Positions 21,083-29,338 of a stretch of 36,988 nt of DNA are shown piece by piece. The notes under the pieces are model-generated. The model was not told the origin of the DNA. It worked only from the letters and a program-made list of their open reading frames with translations, and made no database searches. The DNA lies in the IMG/VR virus record IMGVR_UViG_3300036845_000699, positions 1 to 36,988 of that record; one strand, written 5' to 3'. Position 1 is the stretch's first letter; each line of letters begins with the position of its first letter. The DNA is from a virus. A program made the position numbers and the translations under genes.

Positions 21083-21126
21083 ATTCGGAAGAATTTCGGA
21101 AGTGTTTCGGAAGAATTTCGGAAGTG
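21083..21126 (+). repeat. Four 11-base tandem repeats in a gene junction
   Basis: Right after the 20393 gene, four 11-base units follow: ATTCGGAAGAA, TTTCGGAAGTG, TTTCGGAAGAA, TTTCGGAAGTG. They alternate in the last two bases and can be read as two 22-base repeats. They lie in the 55-base gap before ATG 21138. They might be binding sites for a regulator or part of the mRNA leader. GGAAGTGG near 21121 may also be the Shine-Dalgarno. Confidence 0.85.
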
Positions 21127-21137
21127 GTCTGGATCGT

Positions 21138-21779
21138 ATGAGTTGCGACGTCCTGAACTCAGTGAACGATTTGTGGTTTAGGCTCGGCTTCACCGACCAG
21201 GCTGATCTCGACGCCGGCACGGGCTTCGTGACAAACGCGCAGCTCTACCAATACATCGACGACCGCGTGAAAGTCCTCGCGCGCACCTGTTCGGTGTTCC
21301 TGACCTACGACGCCTCGATCGCAGTCACACCCGGCACGGCCGTCTATGCGCTGCCCGCAGGCCACGTCTTCACCGAGGGCGCGTGGCTGCTGTACGCGAG
21401 CGCGCCGCTGCAGTTGCTGCGGCTCTCGACCGTGGGCCAGCTTTTCGCGCTCGATGCGGCCTGGTCCGAGGCCGCGGAGGGACCGCCGCTGCGGTTATCT
21501 CTCGATGCGGCTGGCGCGAACAACTGCGTGCTCTATCCCGGCCCGTCGGCGGACGCGACCCTCGCGCAGATCATTCAGCAGCTGCCCGCGACCGTGGCGG
21601 CCGGGGCTTCCGTGCTGCCGCTGTCGCCGGTTCTGCAGGACTACTTCACCGATGCCGCGATCGCGGGCGCGCGATCGGCGGAGAGTGACTCGGCGATGCC
21701 TGAAATTGGAGATCACCTGAAGGAACGAATGGCGTTGTATGAGGCCGTTCTGATCCACTTATTCGGAGGCGGCAGGTAA
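21138..21779 (+). CDS. Adaptor/virion protein, 213 aa
   Basis: ATG 21138 was chosen because a longer in-frame ORF would run through the upstream gene and the tandem repeats. The sequence begins with helices (C-D-V-L-N-S-V-N-D-L-W-F-R-L-G-F), then a beta-rich core rich in Ala and Leu (W-L-L-Y-A-S-A-P-L-Q-L-L), and ends with A-L-Y-E-A-V-L-I-H-L-F. Its layout resembles the preceding adaptor-like protein, so the two may be distant relatives. The next gene starts two bases after the stop. Confidence 0.55.
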   Translation: MSCDVLNSVNDLWFRLGFTDQADLDAGTGFVTNAQLYQYIDDRVKVLARTCSVFLTYDASIAVTPGTAVYALPAGHVFTEGAWLLYASAPLQLLRLSTVGQLFALDAAWSEAAEGPPLRLSLDAAGANNCVLYPGPSADATLAQIIQQLPATVAAGASVLPLSPVLQDYFTDAAIAGARSAESDSAMPEIGDHLKERMALYEAVLIHLFGGGR

Positions 21780-21781
21780 CT

Positions 21782-24700
21782 GTGGGCTACGAGCGCAAGA
21801 ATGTACAGCTGCTCGGAGGCGGGTTCAACATTTTACCGCCCGTCGACAAGGTTCCCATCACCGACTACCTGCTCGCGCAGAACTGGCGTTCCGATGCGCT
21901 GGGGCGGCTGATTTCCCGCGCGGGCTACCCGAAGCAGTTCGCGATCGCGGGCGCAGGGATCGCGCACAGCGCCGGCGCCGCGGGCGGTCCCGCGAGCCCT
22001 TACTACGTCGGCTGCAATTCGTCCGTCACGGATCCGGCGTCGAGCGTCTACTTCGACGGCGACCCGACCGCAATCGCCACCGGCTTTGACGGCAACCGCA
22101 TCGCGTTCGCTGCGCAGAACGATTACATGTACGTGATGAATCGCGGCGCGCAGGGCAGGCACACGCCGAACCCGGCGCCGGGTATCCCTGCATGGCAGCC
22201 GTGGAACATCCCGGCCCCGCCGGCCAGCCCGACGGCCGCGCCGAGCGCCACCGGACCGGTCGATGCGAGCGTCACGTACACCTACGCCTTCGAAGCCACC
22301 TATACCGACACCAGCATCGCGGCGGGCGCGCAGACAGTAACGCCGAATGACGTGACGAGCATTTCGGTGGGGATGCGGCTCGGGATTTCGCAGGCGGACT
22401 ATTCGAACTACGAGATCGTCACCGTGACGGCGGTCACCGCCACGACCTTCGACGCCGTCTTTGCTCGCGCGCATCCCGGTCCGACCATCCTGATCGCCTA
22501 TTACGACTACGTTCACAGCCTGACGATCGCGGGCGTCACTTACTCGTTTGTTCAGGACGGCATCACCCAGGCCCAAATTCCGCAGGTCATGGCCTCGCTC
22601 GCGGGGGCGGATCCGAACTGCGCGGTGACCTATTCCGGCTCAGGGCAGGATCTCGATATCACTCCCATCGTGCAGAACACCCTGATCGCGGTCTCGGGCT
22701 CGGGCGGCAACCCGGATGCCACCCTCGGCGCAGGCGATCTCAGCAATCTGCCGAACGGCACCTACCAGTACTATCTGACGTTCATGAGCGCGGACTTCAC
22801 GCTCGAGTCGAACGCCAGCCCGGTTTCGGCGCCCGTCACGACGACGGGGACCGAGTCGATTACGGTCACGATTCCGACGACACCGCCAACACCCAACGAC
22901 GCGCCGACCGACCCGCGCACCGGCTTTGTCAATATCTACCGTACGGGCGGCACGCTCGGGCAGGCTTACCGCGTGGGCTCTGTCGCGTCGACCGTGGCGA
23001 GCCCGGCGACCACCTTCGTCGACAATGTGCCGGACCTGCAGGCTACGAACAACGGCGTGACAATGCCGCTCACGAACGACGGGCCGCCGGCCTGCGCAGG
23101 AATGATCGGGCCGCAACTCGGCCGTCTGTACGCCTGGTCGACCGAGGCTCATCCGAACCGCGTGTATTACACGCCCGCGAACAAGCCGCAGTACTGGTCG
23201 ACCGACGAACAGGTGGGCGACTGGTTCGACGTCGGCCTCGACGACGAAGCGATCGTCTGGTCGACGATCCACACCAACCTGCTGATTTTCTACAAGGAAC
23301 GCTCGATCTGGATGCTGATCGGCGATGCGGTGGGCGGAACACTCGAGCAGGTCTACGACGGCATCGGGCTCGACAACGCTTTCGCGCTCGCGCCGGCGGG
23401 CCAGATCGATTATTTCATCGGACCGAACGGCCTGTACCTGTTCGACATGGCCCAGGTCCATATCATCGCCGCGGACGTTCTGCCGCTCTTCAACCAATCC
23501 ATCACGAACGCGGGCGTGCTGACGCCGCCCGGCTGCGTGCTGCCGGGCTCCGCATTCAATTCGCGGTCGACCGCGTCCTATGCGATCGCGCTGGGGCACG
23601 CGATGGGCCGGCTCTACATCTCCTACGCCGAACAGGGCGGCGATTATAACCTGCTCGTCTTCGACGAGGGGCCGGAACCGGAGCGCAACGCTTACATCGC
23701 CGCGCGCCCCGGCCGCTGGTTCTACCACCGCAATGCGCTTGACCGCAGCCACTGCGCCGGCGGATTCTTCGGCTTCTTCTTCGATGGCGCCGCCATGATC
23801 GGGCTGACAGGCATCGAGGGCGGCAAAGCGCAGGGGCTGTCGATCGCGGACTTCCGCCAGTTTCTGCCGACCGACCATCAGGAGCAGCCGTCGACGGGTC
23901 CCGCGATCCCGGGCACGGTCGACATCGAGTGCGTTTACCAGTCGCACTACGAGGACTGCGGGCTGCCTGACAACGACAAGGTATTTCTTGAGATCGCGAT
24001 CGACTTCGAGTTTGCCGAGTACGCCACGGCGAACGTGTACCTGAGCTTCAATAACGGCACGGTGGCCGCCGTGCTCATCGGCACTCTCGCGGCGGGCGCG
24101 CGGCGCACGCAGAGCATCCAGTTCGACGCCAGTTCTTTTCCCGGCCTCGCGGAGCAGAGAGACGACGGAGTACTGGCGCGGAATGCCTCGGTGTTGATCG
24201 ATGTCGACGCGGGCGGCGTCGCCATCCTCCACAACGTTTACGTCTTCTACTACGCCGAGGCGCGGCTCGGGCTCGTGGCTTCGACAATTCCAACGGACCT
24301 CGGGATCGGCAAGGTCAAGGAGTGCAAGGAGCTGCAGCTCGATATTTCGAATCCGACCGGCGGCGTCTCGGTAATTGTCGCGTCCGATCTGCCGGGCAAC
24401 GCGCTCGCGTCGCGCCAGACGCCGACGGTGGCTACGATGGGCGCCGGCGTGCGGGCGATCATGAAGTACCCGTTTTCGACCACGCAGGGGCTGCTGTGGC
24501 AGGTTTCGATGACCGGCACGGCGCCGTTCCGGCTCTACTCGGCGCGGCTGCTGATGCGGGTGATCGGCACTTACGTCGAGGGCTACGAGTCGGTCGACGG
24601 CTTCATCTGGGATTCCATGCAGCAGGATCTGGGCGACCCCGACACCAAGACGCTCGATCAGCTGCGCTTCGAGATGGATTCGGACGGCGCCGTTTCGGTC

Positions 24701-25366
24701 GACCTCCTGACCGATCTGCCCGGCGAGGCGTTTGCTTCGCGCGGCACGTATGTCCTGACGACCGGGACAACCGGTCGCGCCTGGGTAACGGTGCCGCTCC
24801 CGGGCGCGATCGAGGGGCGGTCTGTGCAGCTGCAGGTTACGGGGCCAGCCGGCTACCGGCTCTACACGGTGCAGGTCCGCTGGTTCCGCATCGGGCGCTA
24901 CCTCGCGGCGACTACGCCATCCGGCAATAACGATGCCTTCAACACGCTCGAGTTCGACTTCCTGTCCGAACGGCGAAAGATGTTCAAGCGGCTCGAGATC
25001 GACATGCGCGCCGACGATCTGGTGACGATGTCGGTTATAACCGACCAGGACTCGACGGGCGCATTGACGGCGATGTACTCGCCCGGCCTGAGAACGGTCA
25101 ACGGGCGGGCGACTCTGCTCGTTCCGCTGCCTCCGGGCATCCGCGGGCGCCTGCTGCGCGTCGGGCTCACCTCGGCGGCGCCCGCGAGGATTTACCACAT
25201 CCGGGTCTGGACGCGCGTGCTCAGCGATCCGGCGGCCGTGTGGCAGTGGGAGGATTTCCCGCTCGAGAATTCCGACGTCCTGCCGACGTGGGCTAACCTC
25301 GTCGCCGACGGCACGCCGCCGAACTGGGAACTGGCCGATCTGGACTTTGCCGTGAGCAGTTCGTGA
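21782..25366 (+). CDS. Large tail nozzle/hub-like protein, 1194 aa
   Basis: GTG 21782. The first 650 residues contain W-R-S-D-A-L-G near residue 37 and, from about 450 to 580, a segment (YYTPANKPQYWSTDEQVGDW, then FDVGLDDEAIVW, then I-F-Y-K-E-R-S-I-W-M-L) that I associate with podovirus tail nozzle or stabiliser proteins of the P22 gp10 or T7 gp12 type. The last third carries three related beta-rich repeats starting near residues 844, 956 and 1066 (each has a strand K-x-x-x-L-x-x-[DE], later a loop, then Y-x-x-x-[VL]-R/L). It likely forms the tail tip to which spikes attach. Confidence 0.7.
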   Translation: MGYERKNVQLLGGGFNILPPVDKVPITDYLLAQNWRSDALGRLISRAGYPKQFAIAGAGIAHSAGAAGGPASPYYVGCNSSVTDPASSVYFDGDPTAIATGFDGNRIAFAAQNDYMYVMNRGAQGRHTPNPAPGIPAWQPWNIPAPPASPTAAPSATGPVDASVTYTYAFEATYTDTSIAAGAQTVTPNDVTSISVGMRLGISQADYSNYEIVTVTAVTATTFDAVFARAHPGPTILIAYYDYVHSLTIAGVTYSFVQDGITQAQIPQVMASLAGADPNCAVTYSGSGQDLDITPIVQNTLIAVSGSGGNPDATLGAGDLSNLPNGTYQYYLTFMSADFTLESNASPVSAPVTTTGTESITVTIPTTPPTPNDAPTDPRTGFVNIYRTGGTLGQAYRVGSVASTVASPATTFVDNVPDLQATNNGVTMPLTNDGPPACAGMIGPQLGRLYAWSTEAHPNRVYYTPANKPQYWSTDEQVGDWFDVGLDDEAIVWSTIHTNLLIFYKERSIWMLIGDAVGGTLEQVYDGIGLDNAFALAPAGQIDYFIGPNGLYLFDMAQVHIIAADVLPLFNQSITNAGVLTPPGCVLPGSAFNSRSTASYAIALGHAMGRLYISYAEQGGDYNLLVFDEGPEPERNAYIAARPGRWFYHRNALDRSHCAGGFFGFFFDGAAMIGLTGIEGGKAQGLSIADFRQFLPTDHQEQPSTGPAIPGTVDIECVYQSHYEDCGLPDNDKVFLEIAIDFEFAEYATANVYLSFNNGTVAAVLIGTLAAGARRTQSIQFDASSFPGLAEQRDDGVLARNASVLIDVDAGGVAILHNVYVFYYAEARLGLVASTIPTDLGIGKVKECKELQLDISNPTGGVSVIVASDLPGNALASRQTPTVATMGAGVRAIMKYPFSTTQGLLWQVSMTGTAPFRLYSARLLMRVIGTYVEGYESVDGFIWDSMQQDLGDPDTKTLDQLRFEMDSDGAVSVDLLTDLPGEAFASRGTYVLTTGTTGRAWVTVPLPGAIEGRSVQLQVTGPAGYRLYTVQVRWFRIGRYLAATTPSGNNDAFNTLEFDFLSERRKMFKRLEIDMRADDLVTMSVITDQDSTGALTAMYSPGLRTVNGRATLLVPLPPGIRGRLLRVGLTSAAPARIYHIRVWTRVLSDPAAVWQWEDFPLENSDVLPTWANLVADGTPPNWELADLDFAVSSS

Positions 25367-25373
25367 GGCGAGC

Positions 25374-25874
25374 ATGAAAGTACAACTTGCGATGCTGCCG
25401 CAGGGCGCAGGCGGCCCGACCGCGCAGGACCTGGTGCTGGCGGTCAACGACAGGCTGCGCCGCATCAACACGGCGCTGCTGGCCGCAGGAGGCGCAGTGG
25501 GGCCGCCCGGGGCGCCCGGGGCGCCCGGCGCGCCAGGGACCGGAGCCGAGCCCACGCCGCCGTTCACGGTCCCGGTGTCGGGGAACGTCGCCACGCCAAA
25601 CGCTTCCTACTCGATCAACGTGCTGATCGAATACGCGGACACATTCGTCGGTCCTCCGAAGGGCGTGCCGGCAGGGACGGCGCCGGCGCTGTGGTCGCTC
25701 AAGATCGTACAGGGCTCGGCGGGCAACTCGACGTCGTTCGACGGATCCTACAACTTCACCGTCACGGCTACGGACGCGACGTCACCCCTCGGCACGTTTA
25801 CACTGCTTACCCTTTCGACGAGCCCGGCGGGGATCACATCGCTCGTTTCGTTCTCGACGGATCAGCCCACATGA
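25374..25874 (+). CDS. Collagen-like tail-associated protein, 166 aa
   Basis: The product begins with a helical segment, then G-P-P-G-A-P-G-A-P-G-A-P-G near residues 42-54, a short collagen-like stretch of about four Gly-X-Y triplets. A beta-rich domain follows (T-V-P-V-S-G-N-V-A-T-P, then S-L-K-I-V-Q-G-S-A-G-N-S). Collagen-like triplets in phages commonly trimerise tail fibres. It sits between the nozzle-like and tailspike genes. The upstream junction carries a short bridging ORF (GTG 25363). Confidence 0.65.
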   Translation: MKVQLAMLPQGAGGPTAQDLVLAVNDRLRRINTALLAAGGAVGPPGAPGAPGAPGTGAEPTPPFTVPVSGNVATPNASYSINVLIEYADTFVGPPKGVPAGTAPALWSLKIVQGSAGNSTSFDGSYNFTVTATDATSPLGTFTLLTLSTSPAGITSLVSFSTDQPT

Positions 25875-25888
25875 GCGAGCGAGCATGA
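25870..25888 (+). repeat. Bridging five-codon ORF, second copy of 15-base repeat
   Basis: CATGAGCGAGCGAGC at 25870-25884 matches 18934-18948 exactly. It encodes MSERA; its TGA (25886-25888) overlaps the tailspike ATG (25885-25887), giving an ATGA at both ends of the junction. Confidence 0.7.
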
Positions 25889-28260
25889 GCGTGAATCAGG
25901 TTATCGGACCGGCGATCCTCGTCACGGGCGCGCTCGACGATCTGGCGAGCGGCGGCCAATGGTCTTCGCTGTCGAACGCAAACTCGCTTTTCGTCGTCAG
26001 GATCTCCACAGCGGGGGCGCCGGATCAGTTCGAGTGGTCGCAGGACCAGCCGTATCCGTGGTCTGCGGGCTTCAGCGCGCCCGTTGCCATCACGGGCGCA
26101 GCGCAGCTGCTCGCCGCCGGCGTCACGGTCACTTTCGCCGCGACGACGGGCCACGCCGCGGGCGACACCTGGCTGATTCAGGTCGTGGCGAACAGCCTGC
26201 TCGACGGGAAATTCCGGCAGGGCGGACACGGGGCGATCAGCGTACCGCTGCAGGAAGAATTACGCAAGACAATCCGAGTGAGCCACTTCGGCGCGGTGGG
26301 CGATGGCATCGCGGACGACACGGCGGCCATCAACGCCGCGCTCGCCTATGCCGCCGCTTACAAGTCGCCCAACTCGACCATCGGCGGCCATGTTTACCTT
26401 GGCCGCGGGGTGTTTCTGGTTTCCTCAACCATCACCATTCCGTTCGGCGTGCAACTCATCGGCGAGAGTACATTCGCTTCGATCCTCATGGCCTCGGCCG
26501 ACTTCCCGTCGAGCGCGTGGAATTCCTTCGTCGTCAGCTTTCCCGGGTTTTTGTTCCCCTCGTTCGTGGCGAACCAGTACGGGTCGGGTCTCGTGGACGT
26601 GCAGATCAATTGCGGGACCGGGGCCGCGCACATCTCGGGTATTCAACTGGTCGGGCTCGAAGAAACGTGCCGCCTCGAGCGCATCTCCATCACGAACTAC
26701 ACCGATTACGGGGTCTATGCCTACAGCATCAACAATGCCGTCATCAACGTGAACGCGCACAACCTCTGGATCCTCGGCCGCGGAACAGCCTACAAGTCGA
26801 TCGTTCTCCAGGGCGCGGGCAGCCGCGTGCGGTTCTCCGATATCACGGTTGCCGGCATCGCCGATGTGCAAAACACCTACCCGGGCATCACGCTGATCCT
26901 TTGCTACGCGGTCAAGATCAGTGAAATCCATCCGGAGGTTTGCCCGGTCGGCATCTATGTCGTCGCCAGCTTCGGCATCTCGATCGATACCGTGTACGGC
27001 AACCCGAGCGTGGCGAGCTGCGTCGACATCGATCCGGTTCTCTATCCGCTCTGGACCGTCGGCGTGGACTACGTGGCCGGTACGGACGTCGTTTCATACA
27101 ACGAGCTGATCTATATTTGCGCCGCAGATCACACTGCGAGCGCCGCGAATCAGCCGCCCGACGCGGCTTACTGGACTCCCTACACCTCTTGGTCTTCGGC
27201 GGCCACCTACCTGCCGGGCGACATCACGACCGAGACCGGGCAGCAATATCTCTGCATCGCAGTGGCGACGGGCAACGCGCCGACGGATGCGACTTACTGG
27301 CGGACCTACATCGGCCCGGGTCAGTCCACATCGGGAGGGATCCAGGTAAAGACGATTCACGCCGCGGCCGCCCCCTATGCCGTGCGCGACTGGCGCAGGT
27401 CCGCGTTGAACGCTCTTGCAACTCCGTGGGTCTCGGGCAACGGGTATACGTTCCAGTCGCAGGTCATATGGCGCGGCATGACCTACATGGCAATTCAGGA
27501 ACCGGCCCTCTGGTCGAGTGTGACGGCTTACGCGGTCGGGGACATCGCTTACACGGGCGTGCTGGGCTACGGCGCGGTGGTTTATATCTGCATTCTGGCG
27601 AACACGAACCAGACGCCCCCGAACGCGACCTACTGGAGCGTCTTTTCCGCCCCTCCGGATTCGACGACAGTAACCGGATGGTGGCTCGCGGCCTATTGCG
27701 CATTCAATCTGGTCGATCTGTTTCCGGACGCCAACACTTTCGCCCACGTCATCGGATTCGCCAATAATACGGCCTTCGGGTTCGATCCGGCTCTCGACAG
27801 TTTCGGCCCGGGGACGGCCGTTACGATCAAGGGAGGATCCGACAGCCTCAGCAGCCCCAATGTAGGGATGGCGATGCGGCGGAACGCACCCTCGAATTAC
27901 TGCGGGATCAACTTCCCAGGTGTGGCGGCGGATATGTTCCTCGGCATGGAACCCGGCACCGACGACCTGATCATCTCGACCGGAAACGCCGCTTACCCCG
28001 CCATCCGGATCCGGGTCGTGCAATCCGGCGGCACGCATGTGTACGGCGGCGCGCTGACGCTCGACGTCCCTCTCGCAGTCGCGGACGGCGGCACCGGCGC
28101 TGCGGACGCGGCCACCGCGCTCGCGAATCTCGGCACGGACGCGGCGGCGTCCGTTCCCGGCTGGACGGTAGCGCTCGCGCCGCTGACGCCGACGGGAACG
28201 GCCGGATCGATGACGGTCAGCGCAACCGGGCGGGTGACCGCGTACACGGCGCCGACGTAA
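25885..28260 (+). CDS. Tailspike with pectate-lyase fold and CBM-like modules
   Basis: A 791-residue receptor-binding protein. Residues 1-120 are an N-terminal particle-binding-like part. At 133-150 lies S-H-F-G-A-V-G-D-G-I-A-D-D-T-A-A-I-N, the signature of the Pectate_lyase_3 right-handed beta-helix family, which depolymerises surface polysaccharide. Three CBM5/12-like modules follow inside the helix region, at about 389-433, 434-475 and 542-587, each with W-x-x-x-x-x-Y-x-x-G-D/T-x, a Y-I-C or Y-L-C strand and A-Y-W or T-Y-W at the end. The C-terminus has A-V-A-D-G-G-T-G-A-A-D-A-A-T-A-L-A, a tail-fibre motif. ATGA overlap with a five-codon bridging ORF. Confidence 0.85.
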   Translation: MSVNQVIGPAILVTGALDDLASGGQWSSLSNANSLFVVRISTAGAPDQFEWSQDQPYPWSAGFSAPVAITGAAQLLAAGVTVTFAATTGHAAGDTWLIQVVANSLLDGKFRQGGHGAISVPLQEELRKTIRVSHFGAVGDGIADDTAAINAALAYAAAYKSPNSTIGGHVYLGRGVFLVSSTITIPFGVQLIGESTFASILMASADFPSSAWNSFVVSFPGFLFPSFVANQYGSGLVDVQINCGTGAAHISGIQLVGLEETCRLERISITNYTDYGVYAYSINNAVINVNAHNLWILGRGTAYKSIVLQGAGSRVRFSDITVAGIADVQNTYPGITLILCYAVKISEIHPEVCPVGIYVVASFGISIDTVYGNPSVASCVDIDPVLYPLWTVGVDYVAGTDVVSYNELIYICAADHTASAANQPPDAAYWTPYTSWSSAATYLPGDITTETGQQYLCIAVATGNAPTDATYWRTYIGPGQSTSGGIQVKTIHAAAAPYAVRDWRRSALNALATPWVSGNGYTFQSQVIWRGMTYMAIQEPALWSSVTAYAVGDIAYTGVLGYGAVVYICILANTNQTPPNATYWSVFSAPPDSTTVTGWWLAAYCAFNLVDLFPDANTFAHVIGFANNTAFGFDPALDSFGPGTAVTIKGGSDSLSSPNVGMAMRRNAPSNYCGINFPGVAADMFLGMEPGTDDLIISTGNAAYPAIRIRVVQSGGTHVYGGALTLDVPLAVADGGTGAADAATALANLGTDAAASVPGWTVALAPLTPTGTAGSMTVSATGRVTAYTAPT

Positions 28261-28291
28261 ATGCATAAAAGGCCGCTAAATGCATAAAAGG
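28258..28291 (+). repeat. Duplicated start region, TAAATGCATAAAAGG twice
   Basis: TAAATGCATAAAAGG occurs at 28258-28272 and 28277-28291, offset by 19 bases. The first copy contains the tailspike stop and opens an eight-codon ORF (28261-28287). The second copy carries the start of the GNAT-like gene (28280). It looks like a small tandem duplication of a start region; the same ATGCATAAA also begins a short ORF at 2880. Confidence 0.85.
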
Positions 28292-29158
28292 TCACCCGGG
28301 GCCATCGAGATCCGGCCTGGATTCCCGGCTTGGGCATGGCCGCTGGCTTACGACTGGGCGCAGAAGACGCGCGGCCAGATCGCCGACGACTTCTTCCCGG
28401 CCACCCCTGACGCCTTTGTCGAAGACTACAGCAGGCGGTTCCGATCAGCTTGGACGTACGGATTATGGAAAAACGGATCACTCGGCGGCGTCATCATCTT
28501 CGAACCGGCTTCGCCCGTGGTGGCTACCACCCACATTCTGCTGTCGAAACGGCTGTGGGGAATCCCGCCGGCGTGCCCGCGCCACGCCGCGCGGCTGGTC
28601 TTCGAGGCGCACCCGGAGCTGATCCGGCTGCAGGCTTTCGTACCAATCTGGAACCGGCTCGCGATCGCGCTGGCGAAACGGCTCGGCTGCACAGTCGAAG
28701 GCGTGCTGCGCAGCGCAACGACGCGCGCCGGCCAGCCTGCCGACGCGGTGCTGATCGGGCTGACACGGGCGGATGTTCTGGGCGACGCCTTCGGGGAGGT
28801 AAGCCGCAATGGGTCTGAGTCTCGGCGGATCATACGGCCAGACTACGAGCAGTTCGACCGGCAGCAGCACGACCAGCCAGAAGAACGCCTACGCGCCGGG
28901 CCAGACGGCGGTGCAGGGTCAGACGGGCACAACGCTATCGCGGGATCTGGCGGCGGCGAACGCGGGCACGCTGTCGCCGGGCACGACCGCGATGGAAACC
29001 AACGCGGCGGATCAGATCAACAAGACCTCGTCGGGGCTGACGGACAGGGTAAACCAGTTCCTCGCGCAGCGCGGATTCGGAAAAAGCGGCCAGACTGGCC
29101 AGACGGCGCTGCAGGGCGAACTCGGAAGAGAAAGCCAACTCGGAACAAACGCGGCTAA
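28280..29158 (+). CDS. GNAT-like protein with overlapping read-through tail
   Basis: Residues 1-176 resemble phage GNAT-type acetyltransferase-like proteins: an N-terminal helix-rich part, a strand (L-G-G-V-I-I-F-E), a segment with L-W-G-I-P-P-A-C-P-R-H-A-A-R-L-V-F, then the buried strand and A-L-A-K-R-L-G-C-T-V-E-G-V-L. Such proteins sit in tail or lysis regions of podoviruses; the acetyl-CoA loop is not clear. After residue 176 the frame runs another 116 codons over the next gene in a different frame with low-complexity Gly/Arg/Asp sequence. The ancestral stop was probably lost near 28808. Confidence 0.65.
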   Translation: MHKRSPGAIEIRPGFPAWAWPLAYDWAQKTRGQIADDFFPATPDAFVEDYSRRFRSAWTYGLWKNGSLGGVIIFEPASPVVATTHILLSKRLWGIPPACPRHAARLVFEAHPELIRLQAFVPIWNRLAIALAKRLGCTVEGVLRSATTRAGQPADAVLIGLTRADVLGDAFGEVSRNGSESRRIIRPDYEQFDRQQHDQPEERLRAGPDGGAGSDGHNAIAGSGGGERGHAVAGHDRDGNQRGGSDQQDLVGADGQGKPVPRAARIRKKRPDWPDGAAGRTRKRKPTRNKRG

Positions 29159-29333
29159 CTTCGCGGGCATGCAGACCAACCTGAATCAGCAGAACCTGCT
29201 CGCCGCGCTGAACTACGCTTTCACGTCTCTCGGAACGACTGCCGCGAGCAGCGGGGTCAGTTCCGGGAAAGGAACCGACTGGGGAGTGGGCGCGGGCGTT
29301 AGCGCCTCCGTCCCCATCCCGGGGCTGGGGTAA
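28809..29333 (+). CDS. Internal virion-like protein, 174 aa
   Basis: A Ser/Thr/Gly/Gln-rich protein (Y-G-Q-T-T-S-S-S-T-G-S-S-T-T-S-Q near residues 9-24) with helices further on (A-A-N-A-G-T, N-Q-F-L-A-Q-R-G-F-G). It matches a type often placed between tail and ejection genes in podoviruses. AGGTAAGCCGC precedes the ATG. Its first 350 bases are also read in another frame as the GNAT-like extension. Function unknown; possibly part of the ejected core. Confidence 0.6.
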   Translation: MGLSLGGSYGQTTSSSTGSSTTSQKNAYAPGQTAVQGQTGTTLSRDLAAANAGTLSPGTTAMETNAADQINKTSSGLTDRVNQFLAQRGFGKSGQTGQTALQGELGRESQLGTNAANFAGMQTNLNQQNLLAALNYAFTSLGTTAASSGVSSGKGTDWGVGAGVSASVPIPGLG

Positions 29334-29338
29334 CGTAA

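Noticed and set aside
22640-25594. A 984-codon open frame on the minus strand opposite the nozzle-like gene
   Set aside because: It is the shadow of a GC-rich plus-strand gene: highly Arg/Ala-rich, no domain, and the plus strand has coherent structure.
25885-28260. Diversity-generating retroelement target in the tailspike
   Set aside because: No reverse transcriptase or template repeat is present, and no adenine-biased variable repeat was seen.
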